Assembly (NCBI RefSeq): GCF_033807715.1
Contig: NC_084590.1
Coordinates: 6,948,327-7,012,326 of the forward strand
Origin: Cololabis saira
Lineage: Eukaryota; Chordata; Actinopteri; Beloniformes; Belonidae
DNA length: 64,000 nucleotides
Direction: 5' to 3'
Shown here: one piece after another, positions 54,188 to 63,961 of the stretch
Layout: the number at the start of each line of letters is the position of its first letter
Numbering within the stretch: position 1 is the first letter of the stretch
Position numbers and translations under genes: made by a program
The notes under the pieces: generated by a model
Databases searched by the model: none
Seen by the model: the letters and a program-made list of their open reading frames with translations, nothing else
What the model was told of the DNA's origin: nothing

Positions 54188-54471
54188 CTTGATCTGCACC
54201 GTGGTGTTCTTGTCAACGCAGGCTCCTCGGTAGCAGACCTTGCCGTTGCCACAGCCTGTGCCGTCGGCCCAGGGGAAGTGACGGGTTTGACAGACCAGCT
54301 GCCCGCTGGCCTTGCCGGTGCACCACAGCTTGGAGCAGGGCTGCATGTAGGGGCAGGGCTTGGATCCGGTGCCGAAGGCGAGCTCGCACTGTCGGTGGAG
54401 GCTGTAGGTAGAGCCGGGCAGGTTATCATGGAGGGACAGCTGCTTCTGAGGCTGGTCCAACAGACAGTCAC
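54188..54471 (-). CDS. adamts15: adamts15 exon (disintegrin-like domain)
   Basis: Encodes the disintegrin-like domain: 'GDCLLDQPQKQLSLHDNLPG', 'CELAFGTGSKPCPYMQPCSK', 'WCTGKASGQLVCQTRHFPWA', 'GTGCGNGKVCYRGACV' and 'TVQIK'. The cysteine pattern (CELAFG.GSKPCPYM, LWCTG, RHFPWADGT.C) is diagnostic of ADAMTS proteins. There is no RGD. Acceptor AG at 54473-54472 and donor GTGAGG at 54187. It is separated by only a 76-bp intron from the next exon (54111). Phase 1 entry completes a Gly codon. Confidence 0.96.
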
Positions 54472-54979
54472 CTGCGGAGACCAACGGGCAGAGGAGGGTC
54501 AGGCCATGGCTGTGAAGGCCCTGACCTTTTCTAACGTAGCTGCGGATGAAAGCAACGACCTAAAGTTCTTCAGTTGAACTTCTTTTCAGTTTTTCAATGT
54601 GAAACTTTTCAGTCCACCTTGTCATCAGCTGATGGAAGCACCTCCATCAAATCTAAACCAGAGTCCCCGAGTGCCGTTGTGCTGCATATTTAAGATGTTT
54701 CCGTGCTTTAACACACTGGTTCAGACAAAGATGAGATGCTGACACGACCAGTAATTATAATCCGGTGTGAGGTCAACCAGATCAACATCTAGACAGTAAA
54801 GAAGATAACCAGCCAACACAAGTACATGTGGTTGCTCAGGGATGTTTACCCTGTTTTATCCATCTTTCAGCCATCAGCATGAAGTCAAACGGTGACGTTC
54901 CAACTCCAGGTCCCTCTACTGACCAATAGGATCTGTATCCAGACCTGCAGTTCCTCTACTGACCACTAAAGGTTTGAAT

Positions 54980-55015
54980 CCAGACCCTAGTGGTCAGTGG
55001 ACCACTAGGGTCTGG
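54980..55015. repeat. Perfect 16-bp inverted repeat (hairpin)
   Basis: CCAGACCCTAGTGGTC (54980-54995), a 4-base loop AGTG, and its exact reverse complement at 55000-55015. It lies in an intron and is surrounded by related words (CTACTGACCACTA, GGCCGCTAGGGTCC), so it may have formed within a decayed repeat. Confidence 0.9.
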
Positions 55016-55185
55016 AAGTGGACCTGCAGTTCCTCTACAGGCCGCTAGGGTCCAGATCCAGACACATCATTGAGTCCATCTCTACAGACCTTCAGGTTAA
55101 AATGATCAACTTTAATCAACATTTTTACAGTCTGGAACATAGTTAAGTTGAATTAAATGAAACTCAAGTTCCCAGCTGGATCACA

Positions 55186-55312
<127 letters not shown>

Positions 55313-55519
55313 TCACTACGGTTTGTGGCGGGCTGGCCCCCTGCTCAGCTGGGCTTCTGCCTTTCACCAAATGACAACCTGGTCCGTGTAGCGACTACAG
55401 AACCGGGTCGTGTTAGCAACGTGTAGGTTCAGATAGCTCCCAGCTGAGAGGGATAATGAGGTCTCAACAGAACCAGTCATCCGTGCCAGTCAGGAAACAT
55501 CCAGGAAGTGTTTACGAAC

Positions 55520-55687
55520 CGTGACCTCTGTCCAGGAACTCGGTAATGATGGCTGCACTGCACACGGACCAGGGCCGGCTCCTGTCGATCTGGATCAGCG
55601 TGGGGGACATCATGTGGTTGTCCTTGAGTTTCCCAAACACCTCCTCGCACGCCTTTACGTTGTCGTGGGGCATGTTGAAGACGTGGC
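55520..55687 (-). CDS. adamts15: adamts15 exon (metalloprotease domain, end of active site)
   Basis: Encodes the C-terminal part of the reprolysin-type (M12B) catalytic domain. It starts within the zinc motif: together with the previous exon the sequence is HELGHVFNMPHD, giving three zinc-binding His and the catalytic Glu. It continues 'KACEEVFGKLKDNHMMSPTL' with the Met-turn region, and 'WSVCSAAIITEFLDRGH'. The reaction is cleavage of matrix proteoglycans such as versican or aggrecan in ADAMTS1/4/5/15 relatives. Acceptor AG at 55689-55688. The donor is GTTCGT at 55519, which is weak (no purine at +3, no AGT), yet it is the only site that joins in frame to 54471. Position 10 of the motif is Pro. 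Confidence 0.95.
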
Positions 55688-56207
55688 CTGTGGGGCAGGG
55701 TGGGAAAGAACACAGCAGGGTCACGTAAGTCTTCCTGGATAAGTTGAGGCGGCGATGGATGAAGAGGCAGGGATGCAGACCTGATCCAGCTCCGGCAGGA
55801 GCTTCCTGTCTGACGAAGAACATTCCCCAAACGACAAGAACAGATAAACACAACACAAGAAATCACATTCAGCCATGAAGTCAGGGGGTGGGGTGTAAAT
55901 GGGATAAATGCACCCTGACGTTTGTTCACCGCCGAGCCACGCGGCCACCATACATATGTGATGGGAGTTGTCCTCAAGAGCTTAGCGACCTCCTGCAATG
56001 GGATGGTCGATGGAGTTTCATCACTGCTGGATATTCCAGGGGCATGCTGGGTAAAAACCTCCAACGCTCTGCTGATTCCATGGTCGAAAGGTTCTGGCTT
56101 TAATGGACTAGAACTGCTTCCTCGGGTTTCCTCGGCTGAGCAGCTGCATGCATCTCTCACATCACCAAGTCCACCAGCAATCACCTGCTGTGTTTGAGGG
56201 TCAGATC
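55688..56207. other. adamts15 intron, unassigned
   Basis: The minus-strand frame through 55720-56450 is open for long stretches but has no ADAMTS or other domain content beyond the exon. The 55870-56200 part may be a repeat I do not know. Confidence 0.4.
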
Positions 56208-56565
56208 GGGGTGGCAGTAGCTCAGGTGGTAGAGCGGGTCTTCCAATGATCGGCGAATGAATGAATGGTCGGCGGTTCGAATCCCGCTCTGTCCCAGTTT
56301 GCTGTCGTAGTGTCCTTGGGCAAGACACCTTACCCACCTTGCCCCCGTGTGAATGTGTGTGAATGTGTATGAATGATGGTGGTGGTCGGAGGGGCCGTTT
56401 GGCGAGATATGGCAGCCACGCTTCTGTCAGTCTGCCCCAGGGCAGCTGTGGCAACAAACATAGCTACCACCACCAGTGAGTGTGTATGAATGAATAATGA
56501 TCTCTGTAAAGCGCTCTGGGTGTCTTGAAGGGCGCTATATAAATCCAAGTCATTATTATTATTAG
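56208..56565 (+). mobile_element. tRNA-derived SINE, full length
   Basis: The head has an A box TAGCTCAGGTGG at 56218-56229 and a B box GGTTCGAATCC at 56274-56284, spaced as in RNA polymerase III internal promoters. The body (GGGCAAGACACCTTACCCAC, GCAGACTGA-like inverse of 36400) ends at 'TATATAAATCCAAGTC' and an (ATT)n tail. A 5' truncated antisense copy is at 36287-36531. Confidence 0.9.
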
Positions 56566-56673
56566 ATGTGAGTATGGGTCTGGAGGATGCTGGGAGAAGG
56601 TTACTGTCTGACTGTGGGTCCAACTTCGACGTTTGGAGGTATGGTTGCACAAAGCAGCGACCGTGAAGACCAG

Positions 56674-57648
56674 GGGCCTCATTTATAAAGCTTGCGTGCG
56701 CACAAAACAGGGCTTGAAAGATGCGCAAGCCACCTTCTACGCACAGGTTGGGATTTAAAAAAAAAAAAAACGGGAAAATGTGCGTATCTTTAGGCAAACT
56801 TTGATCCTAGCGCACAAACATTTTGAAGGTATGGGGAACTGGCGACGCAGACGTTGAGGTGGTGAAATGAAGCCAGATTCATGTCATACTGTTAATGTCA
56901 TCACATATCAGACTTATAATATAATAGCGCTGATCGTGTCCCTCTGTTGTTGAAGCACAGCGTCAGTCATGACACGCTACTTCCAGCTGCGCCATGCGCT
57001 TGGATCGCTCTGGTGCTGCTGCTGCTGCAGCCGCGGTGCAGGACACACCGGGCCAGGAACCTCCTCGTCAACTGGAGAGTGACTAAGAACAGAAAAAATA
57101 AGTGCCGGGCCACTCTCCTCTTGGCCTCCACCTTCAGATCGCACCACTTCTTTTTTATTTCTGCCGCAGATCTGTCCGTGCCACTCACGGCGTTTAGCGC
57201 AGCAACGACGTGCTGCCACTCACTCGCTTTCTTTTTGTTAGTGATGCGACTACTGTGACCACCAAATAATGTGGTTTTCCTGCCTCCACCTCATCCACAA
57301 CATCTCGATCTCGGTCTCCGTGAAATTTAGTGGCACGGTGGCTCGACACGTCTCATTCATCCTGACGCGCAGAGAAACAGGCTGCAGGTGGCGCTGCGCA
57401 TGCTCAGCAGGCTCATTCATATGCAAATACAGTCATCAAGTAGTTTGCATTGACCATTCATGGTATAAAGTGGGCGTTAAGAGGGCGGGATATGAGGCGA
57501 ATTCACCTGCGTAACCTTCCATCTGGAATGTGATTTATAAAGCGAACATTGCGTGCAGATGTGCGTGCACACGGTTTTATAAATCCGGCTTTTGAGCGTA
57601 CGTACACTTTTAGTATGAATCCTACACACTCTTTTATAAATGAGGCCC
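56674..57648 (-). mobile_element. PIF/Harbinger-like element of a second family
   Basis: Ends GGGCCTCATTTATAAA and inverse, flanked by CAG on the left and CTG on the right. If these are the target, it fits a CWG-type Harbinger site. Sub-terminal words GTGCGTGCAC, ACGCA and TAGTATGAATCCTA are present. The minus strand encodes a Myb/SANT-like protein (57100-57240). A partial inverted copy follows at 57819-58290. Confidence 0.8.
57100..57240 (-). pseudogene. Myb/SANT-like Harbinger protein fragment
   Basis: The minus strand reads 'KKKASEWQHVVAALNAVSGT' then 'DRSAAEIKKKWCDLKVEAKR'. This is the complete Myb/SANT-like DNA-binding domain of Harbinger accessory proteins: W....A.LNAV, (R/S)S..EIKKKW.DLK...K. 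Unlike the 39088 family, the key tryptophans are kept. The frame is short and no transposase is found, so it is a remnant. The start codon and upstream part are unclear. Confidence 0.72.
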
Positions 57649-57818
57649 CTGGTCTGATGAGTTCAAGGTGGAAGAACTGGACTAGTCCACAGGGTTCTGA
57701 CCTCCACCCTGTCAAGAACCTCTGGTGAACTGGAGAGCCAGACCTTCGGGTCCAACATCAGTGTCTGACCTCAAACTCCAGCAGAAACAGCCCAGCGTCT
57801 GCTGGAAACCAGAACCAG

Positions 57819-58290
57819 GGGCCTCATTTAAAATGGAGTGCGTAGGATTCATACTAAAAGTGCACGTACGCCCAAAAGCCGAAAATGGCGGGCGCAAAAA
57901 AAAATCTGGATCTATAAAACCGCGTGCACGCAGACTTCCACGCAATGTTCTCTTTATAAATCACAGTCCACCTGGAAAGCTGCGCAGCTGAATCCGCCCC
58001 ATATCCCGCCCTCAACACGCCCATAAATCCATATGGATGAGCCTACTGAGCATGCGCAGTGGCTTCCTGCAGCCTGTTAGGGATGAATGCGTCAGAATGA
58101 ATGAACGTGTCGAGCCACCGTGCCACTGAATTTCGCTGAGATCTGAGATCGAGATGTTGTGGATGATGTGGAGAGAGGACAGTGAAACGAGATTATTTGG
58201 TGGTCACAGTAAAAGTAGAAAAAGTATATAAATAGTATAAAATAAAGCGAGTGAGTGGCAGCATGTCGTTGCTGCCCGTTAGTGCCACGA
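57819..58290 (+). mobile_element. Harbinger second family, partial inverted copy
   Basis: From 'GGGCCTCATTT' through 'GTAGGATTCATACTAAAAGT' and 'CATGCGCAGTGG' to 'GCGAGTGAGTGGCAGCATGT', it matches the inverse of 57648 to about 57200. It stops inside the Myb-like region. With 56674-57648 it forms an inverted pair 170 bp apart. Confidence 0.8.
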
Positions 58291-58483
58291 TTGCACGACG
58301 CAATTTCCACTGGGGGCAGGGGGGACATGTCCCCCCCACTTTTCAAAATGATGTATTTGTCCCCCCCACTTTTTACAGTTTCAAAACTAACGGTAGGCTC
58401 AGCAAATCATCAAGACACTCGGGACGGCGGCCCGGCAGCCCCCGCTCCCTCTCCTCCCTCCCGTCTCCCCTCAGAGCTGCTCT

Positions 58484-58613
58484 AGGCTGTTTTATGGTTC
58501 CGCGTTATACCAACGCAGAGCCTACGGCGTAGGGTACGCGGCGACGCGCACCTACGCCGGACCCTACGGCGTAGGCTCTGCGTTGGTGTGACGCAGAACC
58601 ATAATTCCGGCTT
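58484..58613. mobile_element. GC-rich palindromic MITE (family M, copy 4)
   Basis: Ends AGGCTGTTTTATGGTTCCGC and GCAGAACCATAATTCCGGCT. The interior 'GCCTACGGCGTAGGGTACGC' and its inverse make nearly the whole 130 bp one hairpin. This is the most symmetric copy in the window. Confidence 0.9.
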
Positions 58614-58889
58614 AAAAGTAAACAACATGAGCGCACGTACCCGTGCATGACAGGCAGACACACACGGGGAGAAGGGACTATTTCTTTAATTTTTTTTTTT
58701 TTTTTAAACTTTATCCTTATGAACGCAATTGTTATATAGTCCAACTTTCCTTATTTTAATCAGAACACTTTCTTTTTTCCTCTTCGGCGTGGAGTAGTGG
58801 GCTCGAAGCGGCAGTCATCAAGCAAGCAAGCTTTATAGATGAAGCCCCAGCTCCGTACCAACGTCCCAGAAGACTCTTCAGAAACCTGC

Positions 58890-59090
58890 AAACGACCTCA
58901 CAGGAGGTTTCTCCAGTCCGCCTGACTCCCAGGACGTTTCAGAGAAGGTTTCATTAATTCCTTTGGTGGACTTTCCTTTAAACGCTTAGACTTGGCTAAA
59001 ATGTTTTGGCTTGCCTGAGAACATCTCGGAGGTATTTTGGTCCATTCCTCCTGACAGAACCGGTGGGTCTGAGTCACAAGCATCTCCTAC
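58890..59090 (-). pseudogene. Possible Tc1-like transposase fragment
   Basis: The minus strand reads 'FCQEEWTKIPPRCSQASQNI' and 'LAKSKRLKESP'. A 'QEEW.KIP' block followed by a basic stretch resembles a C-terminal region of Tc1-like transposases in fish. No other motif of the family is present, so this is tentative. Confidence 0.4.
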
Positions 59091-59181
59091 CTGAGCACCA
59101 CGGGGGTTGTATCTACTTGTGTATTATTGTTTGAGCAGACGGACGTGGGACCTTCAGACCTTTGGAAACTTTACCCAAGGA

Positions 59182-60254
59182 TAGAGATGCACCGATTGAT
59201 CGGCAACCGATCGGTATCGGCCAATAATGCCCTTATCGATTTTGATTGGCACTCTGAAAATAATAGTTTGCAAAGTGTGTGCAAAGGACATACCCTGAGG
59301 AGGAATGTTACAAAAGAATTTCAATACAACGAAGCTGAGAGGTCATTTGAAAGTTTCTCACACAGCGTATATTGAGTTTTCATAGTTGGCTGCTGCTAAG
59401 GCAGGGAAAGAAAAGGAGCAACGCCGCTAACTCACCTGTAACAGAGACCTAAAAACAACAGCAACAACAGCAAGAAAATAAAGAAATACATCCTAAGGTA
59501 ATGAAGCCATACTTATATCTTGATCATCAGCTGCTTTTTGTTTTAGAAGACATCGGGTTTAAACGTGTCGTAGCTGCTTGAATCCGCGGTACGCACTCCC
59601 ACATCGTAAATATTTCACTGATGAATGTCCGCAATTATACCAAACTATATACAGTACAAAGCCTCATGCAGGACAACAGTCGTGTCAATCGCTTCAAGAG
59701 TCATTTGGAGTTCTAGTGTGAAGAGTTTTGCTTCACTTACAAGAGTTTCCTCACACGCAGTGGATGCTATCGCTAAACCTTAGCAAACCTTGATAATTCA
59801 TAATTAATTTTTTATTTTAAGATTTAATTCATTTTTCAGCAGGAAAACTAAGGTTTATAGTAAACAACTTTGATCAGCTCTAAGAGAGTGAAATATCTGC
59901 TGTTGTCCGTGTTAGTGTACTGCACATGTTGTGTTACACATTTATTATCACAAGAAAGCCTAAGCTACTAAGCTACACTTACTCTTTGTAACTGAGTCTA
60001 AATCATCTCTAAGAGTCTCTAGAGGGTGAAATATTGCTCATGCTTGAAATAAAACAGTTTATTCATGATACTTTCTCATCTCCTCATTTTTTTACCTAAT
60101 AATACAATGTCAGTGTCATGTACATGAAACAACATTATTGACAAATGTATGGATTTCACGCTATGATTGGCGACAATATCGGGATCTGCAGATACTGGTT
60201 TTCGAGATCAGTGATCAGTAATTGGCCCTAAAACTCCTTATCGGTGTATCTCTA
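59182..60254. mobile_element. hAT element, non-autonomous, with 8-bp TSD
   Basis: The left end is TAGAGATGCACCGATTGATC and the right end, inverted, TAGAGATACACCGATAAGG. CCCAAGGA is duplicated exactly at 59174-59181 and 60255-60262. It is 1,073 bp with no recognisable transposase. It lies in the adamts15 intron about 400 bp from the exon at 60657. Confidence 0.95.
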
Positions 60255-60262
60255 CCCAAGGA

Positions 60263-60656
60263 TGAGCCGGACTGGTGAAGCCCCCCCTTCTTTTCCTGAT
60301 GCCTTGATGCCACGCCTAGAGGTGTGTCTTAGAATCCTCTGTGGAGGCTCCAGGTGTCTCAGATGACGTCAGTTGTCCTGTCAGAAGCGTCTAAAGCCAA
60401 AACATCATCAACCGTACACATCTGCATCCATGTAAACTCCTGATATGTGGACACTTTTTCACATTTAAAAGTGGGAATCCTGACTGACCACAAAATGAGA
60501 AGAGACAGCGTTAGTGTGAGACGTGAGGAGGAACCGTGGCCTCTGAACTGCTGATGCAGCGCTAGCTCTGCACCTATCTCGCTCCATGTCCACAGTAGCC
60601 CCAGCACACACCTGAAAGGCGTTGCAGAGAGCTATGTCGCCAGCACGGCATCTTAC
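60263..60656. other. adamts15 intron, unassigned
   Basis: Plain intron sequence before the donor side of the next exon; nothing recognised. Confidence 0.45.
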
Positions 60657-60789
60657 CCAGCTCATGAGCCGTTGTGAAAGCTGACGGTAGGCCATCGTCC
60701 TCAATGACAGAACAGCTCCTCTTTGGGTCGCACATGGTCCCGACATCGGCCATCCCCAGCGTGTCGCAAGTGGAGGCTCCACAGAGGTC
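60657..60789 (-). CDS. adamts15: adamts15 exon (metalloprotease domain, start of zinc motif)
   Basis: Reads [20 protein letters not shown], '[20 protein letters not shown]' and 'AHELG', ending one base into the Gly codon of HELGH. It supplies the first zinc His and the catalytic Glu of the M12B protease; the next exon (55687) completes the motif. The acceptor AG is at 60791-60790, the donor GTAAGA at 60656, and the length 133 bp. It enters in phase 0. All cysteines of this segment of the family are present. It is too short to appear as a frame by itself and was found by translating around the motif. The preceding exon (signal, prodomain, first half of protease, about 318 codons expected from the family) is not in the window. 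Confidence 0.95.
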
Positions 60790-61753
60790 CTGACGACACA
60801 GACAGACATGTTACCTACCCCCTCATTTGAGCTCAGAAGCTGCTCTTTGTGGTGGGGGTCACGTCTGACGGCCTCCGCCTCCACCGCCGGTCTTGGGTGG
60901 ACCTTCACACACCAGCAGGTACAACCTGGCACGCTGCATCGCTCCAGTCAGCCTGCTGCTGATTAGCTCCAGTCTGGTTTTAAATCACTTCTAGATAACT
61001 TTCCTTAACTACTTCATCATCCTGAATTCCTTAATGTGTCCATATGGCCAGATTACGGCACTGATTCTTCTAAAGTGATTGGAGATTACTCTGAGAAACC
61101 CCCTGAGCTCAGAAGATCCCGGTCAACGACACGCTCGAACGCTCACATGAAGCTGCAGTTCTGACACAAACTAAACCTCAGCTGCATACAGATACGAGTC
61201 AAGTGGAACCCAGGATGAAACGGGCTTTAAAACGCAGATTTCATCCCAACGTTTGGGTCGATTCCCGCAAGAACGCAGGAAGAACTGCGGTTCCTCTGCC
61301 AACCAGTAGGCGCCGACTCCAACGGTGAGTCACCTGACACATTATTTCACATCATTACATGATTTCAAAGAAAACTGAGAGATTACCGTGTGGACAATAT
61401 GTCCGGCTAACTGTAAGGGTGCTGCAGGAGACCTGGGTACCAGCAGTACCGGACAAACCTGGCCAAGTCTGGCTTGGCTTGTTGAGCCCTGTGATGTTAA
61501 CTCTTACCTGACAAGCGTTCTAATCAAATCTGTCCAGATGTTGCCAACAACGTCAGAAAGAACCGTGAAAAAGACCTGGGTCTACAAGAGGTGGGCCGCT
61601 GGCAGTTGCCCGGCCTAGTTCACAAGAACTAAGAAGCTGGGTGGGCCGGTTCGTTCTTTTGGAAAGGTCCTGAGAAAGCGAAAGTGCCTAGGCCACCGAA
61701 CCAAACGGAGGCGAGAGCCTTCAACAGGAAGTGAAAATATGAAAATAATGTCT
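60790..61753. other. adamts15 first intron (part), unassigned
   Basis: I searched all frames here and to 64000 for prodomain and upstream protease sequence and saw none. No other element recognised. Confidence 0.5.
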
Positions 61754-62090
61754 TAAGGCTGAATTATGGTTCTGCGTTACGCCGTAGGGTACGCGGCTAC
61801 GCGGGAGTCTCTCTGTAGCCTACGCCGTGGCCTGACGCGCACCTCCCAAAAAATGGAACTACGCGTCGAGGCGACGCAGACCCACCGCAGACCGAGAGGG
61901 CTGTCATTGGTCAGTGGTCTTTGATTCACTGTGAAAAGCTGGAAGCTAAACAAAGTATCAACTAGCGCTCTGAGGCGGTATTGCACCGCGACGGAATGGA
62001 GTGATGGAGAAGTCCGAAGGGTTCACGACAGCGTCACGGCAACAGCGTAGGCTCTGCGCTGGTTTAACGCAGAACCATAATTCAGGCTTT
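61754..62090. mobile_element. Family M element, longer form (copy 5)
   Basis: Ends AAGGCTGAATTATGGTTCTG and, inverted, AAAGCCTGAATTATGGTTCT. At 337 bp it is over twice as long as the other copies; the extra 200 bp in the middle (about 61830-62030) is unique here. It could be a less deleted form or one with an insertion. Confidence 0.82.
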
Positions 62091-62255
62091 AGTCCACACC
62101 CTTCCAGGCCAACCCCAGACCGGTTCTTGTAGTCTCTCATTAAGGCTAACAGTACCAGAAGATTACTCTGTTAGCACGGTCCTGGCCCCTGAGCTGTGAG
62201 TAGAGACCTAAGTGGCTACAATCTGGACGGCTAAGTCTTACTGGACATCATTTAA

Positions 62256-62596
62256 AGGAGCATGAGGCTCCTTTTAAGAAATGAGACTCTCTAGCGCCAC
62301 CCTTCGCCACGACGGCCGTCGGGGGTACTGCAGCCAACAGCGAAGCCGGCACGGGAGAACGGGGAGAACGCGCATGCAGCGTCATGTGACGTCACATCCG
62401 CAGGACAGCGCGAGAAATTCGGGCCCCGAATTGCAGCACATTTTGCGGCACACAGCCTGTTCAAGGCAACGGAGAGATACACTAGAGGGCTCATTCGTTT
62501 TGGTTTGGAACGCTTCATCTGACATTATTACTAGAAAACTTAAAATGTATACACATTTTTTTCATAAATCCTGCCTCAATCCTGCCTCATGATCCT
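62256..62596. mobile_element. TTAA-targeting MITE
   Basis: Ends AGGAGCATGAGGC and, inverted, AGGATCATGAGGC, flanked on both sides by TTAA (62252-62255 and 62597-62600). 341 bp, non-coding. The ends differ from the other TTAA element (40069), so it is a different family. Confidence 0.82.
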
Positions 62597-62600
62597 TTAA

Positions 62601-63427
62601 CCTGATGAGGGACATAAAATCCCCCTGGACACCAGTCAAGGATGAAAAGATCCTTGGAGACCAAAACTGAAAGGTCTGGATCTGGATCCAGACACTGGTG
62701 GTCAGCAGAGGAACCGCAGGTCTGGATCTGGATCCAGTGGTCCTTTGAAAGACTATCCTACATCTAAACTCCTCCTGTCCTTGTGAAGCGTCTGAGTCAA
62801 ACATGCTGATGAACCTGTTGACCCAGTGTAACCGTGACGTTGGACCCGCCCTCCGGTCTTCACGACAGGAGACCGGTCCAGAGCTGCAGCTGTACTGGCG
62901 GTGCTCCACAAGGACAGCGACAGTCCTGAAGGTTCCTCGGCGCAATGGCCTTCATTCAGGAGTGTTTGAGCTTGTAAGGTGTATCAGACGGTAAACCAGA
63001 ACTGAAGCGGACCTCGCGGGGGAACCGGCTGCGAGGACAGCCAGTAGTAACTAGCGTGAGAGAAGGCAGAAGCAGGTCTGGAGTCAGATTCACCAGGCGG
63101 GGTTCACATCTCCGGGTGAAGGCATCAGACCGCGATGTCACATCAGCACTGTGAAATGAGCGGATTGTCACTCACGCCCAGACAGCAAGGGACTTCAGGC
63201 GGGAACAACAGCAACTGAGACCACGTTAACAAAAACTGATATTTCCCCCTCTACGTTTTTTAAAAATACCATCATTTACAAGAACCACATAAATACGCCG
63301 TTAAGGTGCTATGAGCAGCCAAAACTACAGGGGGCAGTGTAACGAGAAGCTTCATGCTTCAAGCTTCATGCTAGACAATCAGAATCCTGGAAAAAAACAT
63401 CAACAAATGACACGAGTAACTTCCAGT
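62601..63427. other. adamts15 first intron (part), unassigned
   Basis: No exon, RNA or bounded repeat recognised. Confidence 0.4.
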
Positions 63428-63961
63428 TACCGTATTTTTGCGACCATTAGGCGCAAATAAACGTCTTTTTTTTTAAATGTGCCGCGCGCCCAATGACGCA
63501 ATGCGCCCAATGACGCGATGCGGCCATTGTATTATTGTAAAGGCTGATTTATGGTTCCGCGTTACACCGACGCAGAGCCTACGGCGTAGGGCAGGCGTCG
63601 ACTTAACGCTGATCCATAAGGCGGACGTAGTAGGGACCACCATGAGAACGTTAAAGGGGGAAGGGGGGGCGCGTGAATTGCCCGGCGGCGGCTCCGTGGC
63701 GGGACACCTGGGGCGGATGGGGAGACTCGGCCACCCTACCGAGAAGGAGACGCTGCTCCCGGGGGGAGCTGCGCCGCAGAGTCGGGCCCGAAGGCCGAAT
63801 GAACCACCGAGCGAGCGGCAGCCGACACGTCGGCGCTCCGTGTGTAGACAGCGCCCTTTTCGGTCAGTGCGCCGTATGTGTGTTTTAGATCCAAAAATGA
63901 CACACAAAACTGAGGGTGCGCCTTTCCACACGACGCACCGAATGGTCGCGAAAATACGGTA
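63428..63961. mobile_element. TIR element, hAT-like, with nested MITE
   Basis: Ends TACCGTATTTTTGCGACCAT and, inverted, TACCGTATTTTCGCGACCAT. The flanks are CTTCCAGT and CTTCCAAG, alike in six of eight bases, which would be an aged 8-bp duplication. It contains a family M piece at 63541-63623. The long ORFs on both strands over it have no domain content. Confidence 0.75.
63541..63623. mobile_element. Family M MITE, truncated (copy 6)
   Basis: Starts AGGCTGATTTATGGTTCCGC and runs through GCCTACGGCGTAGGGC to 'CTTAACGCTGATCCATAAGG'. About 45 bp of the centre are missing. Confidence 0.8.

Noticed and set aside
56208..56300. tRNA gene
   Set aside because: A and B boxes are present but the cloverleaf arms are not, and a SINE body with tail follows; this is a SINE head.
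55477..56457. 326-codon minus-strand ORF overlapping the adamts15 exon at 55520-55687
   Set aside because: It reads the exon in a different frame from the conserved protease sequence and has no recognisable domain; long open frames by chance are common in GC-richer intron DNA.
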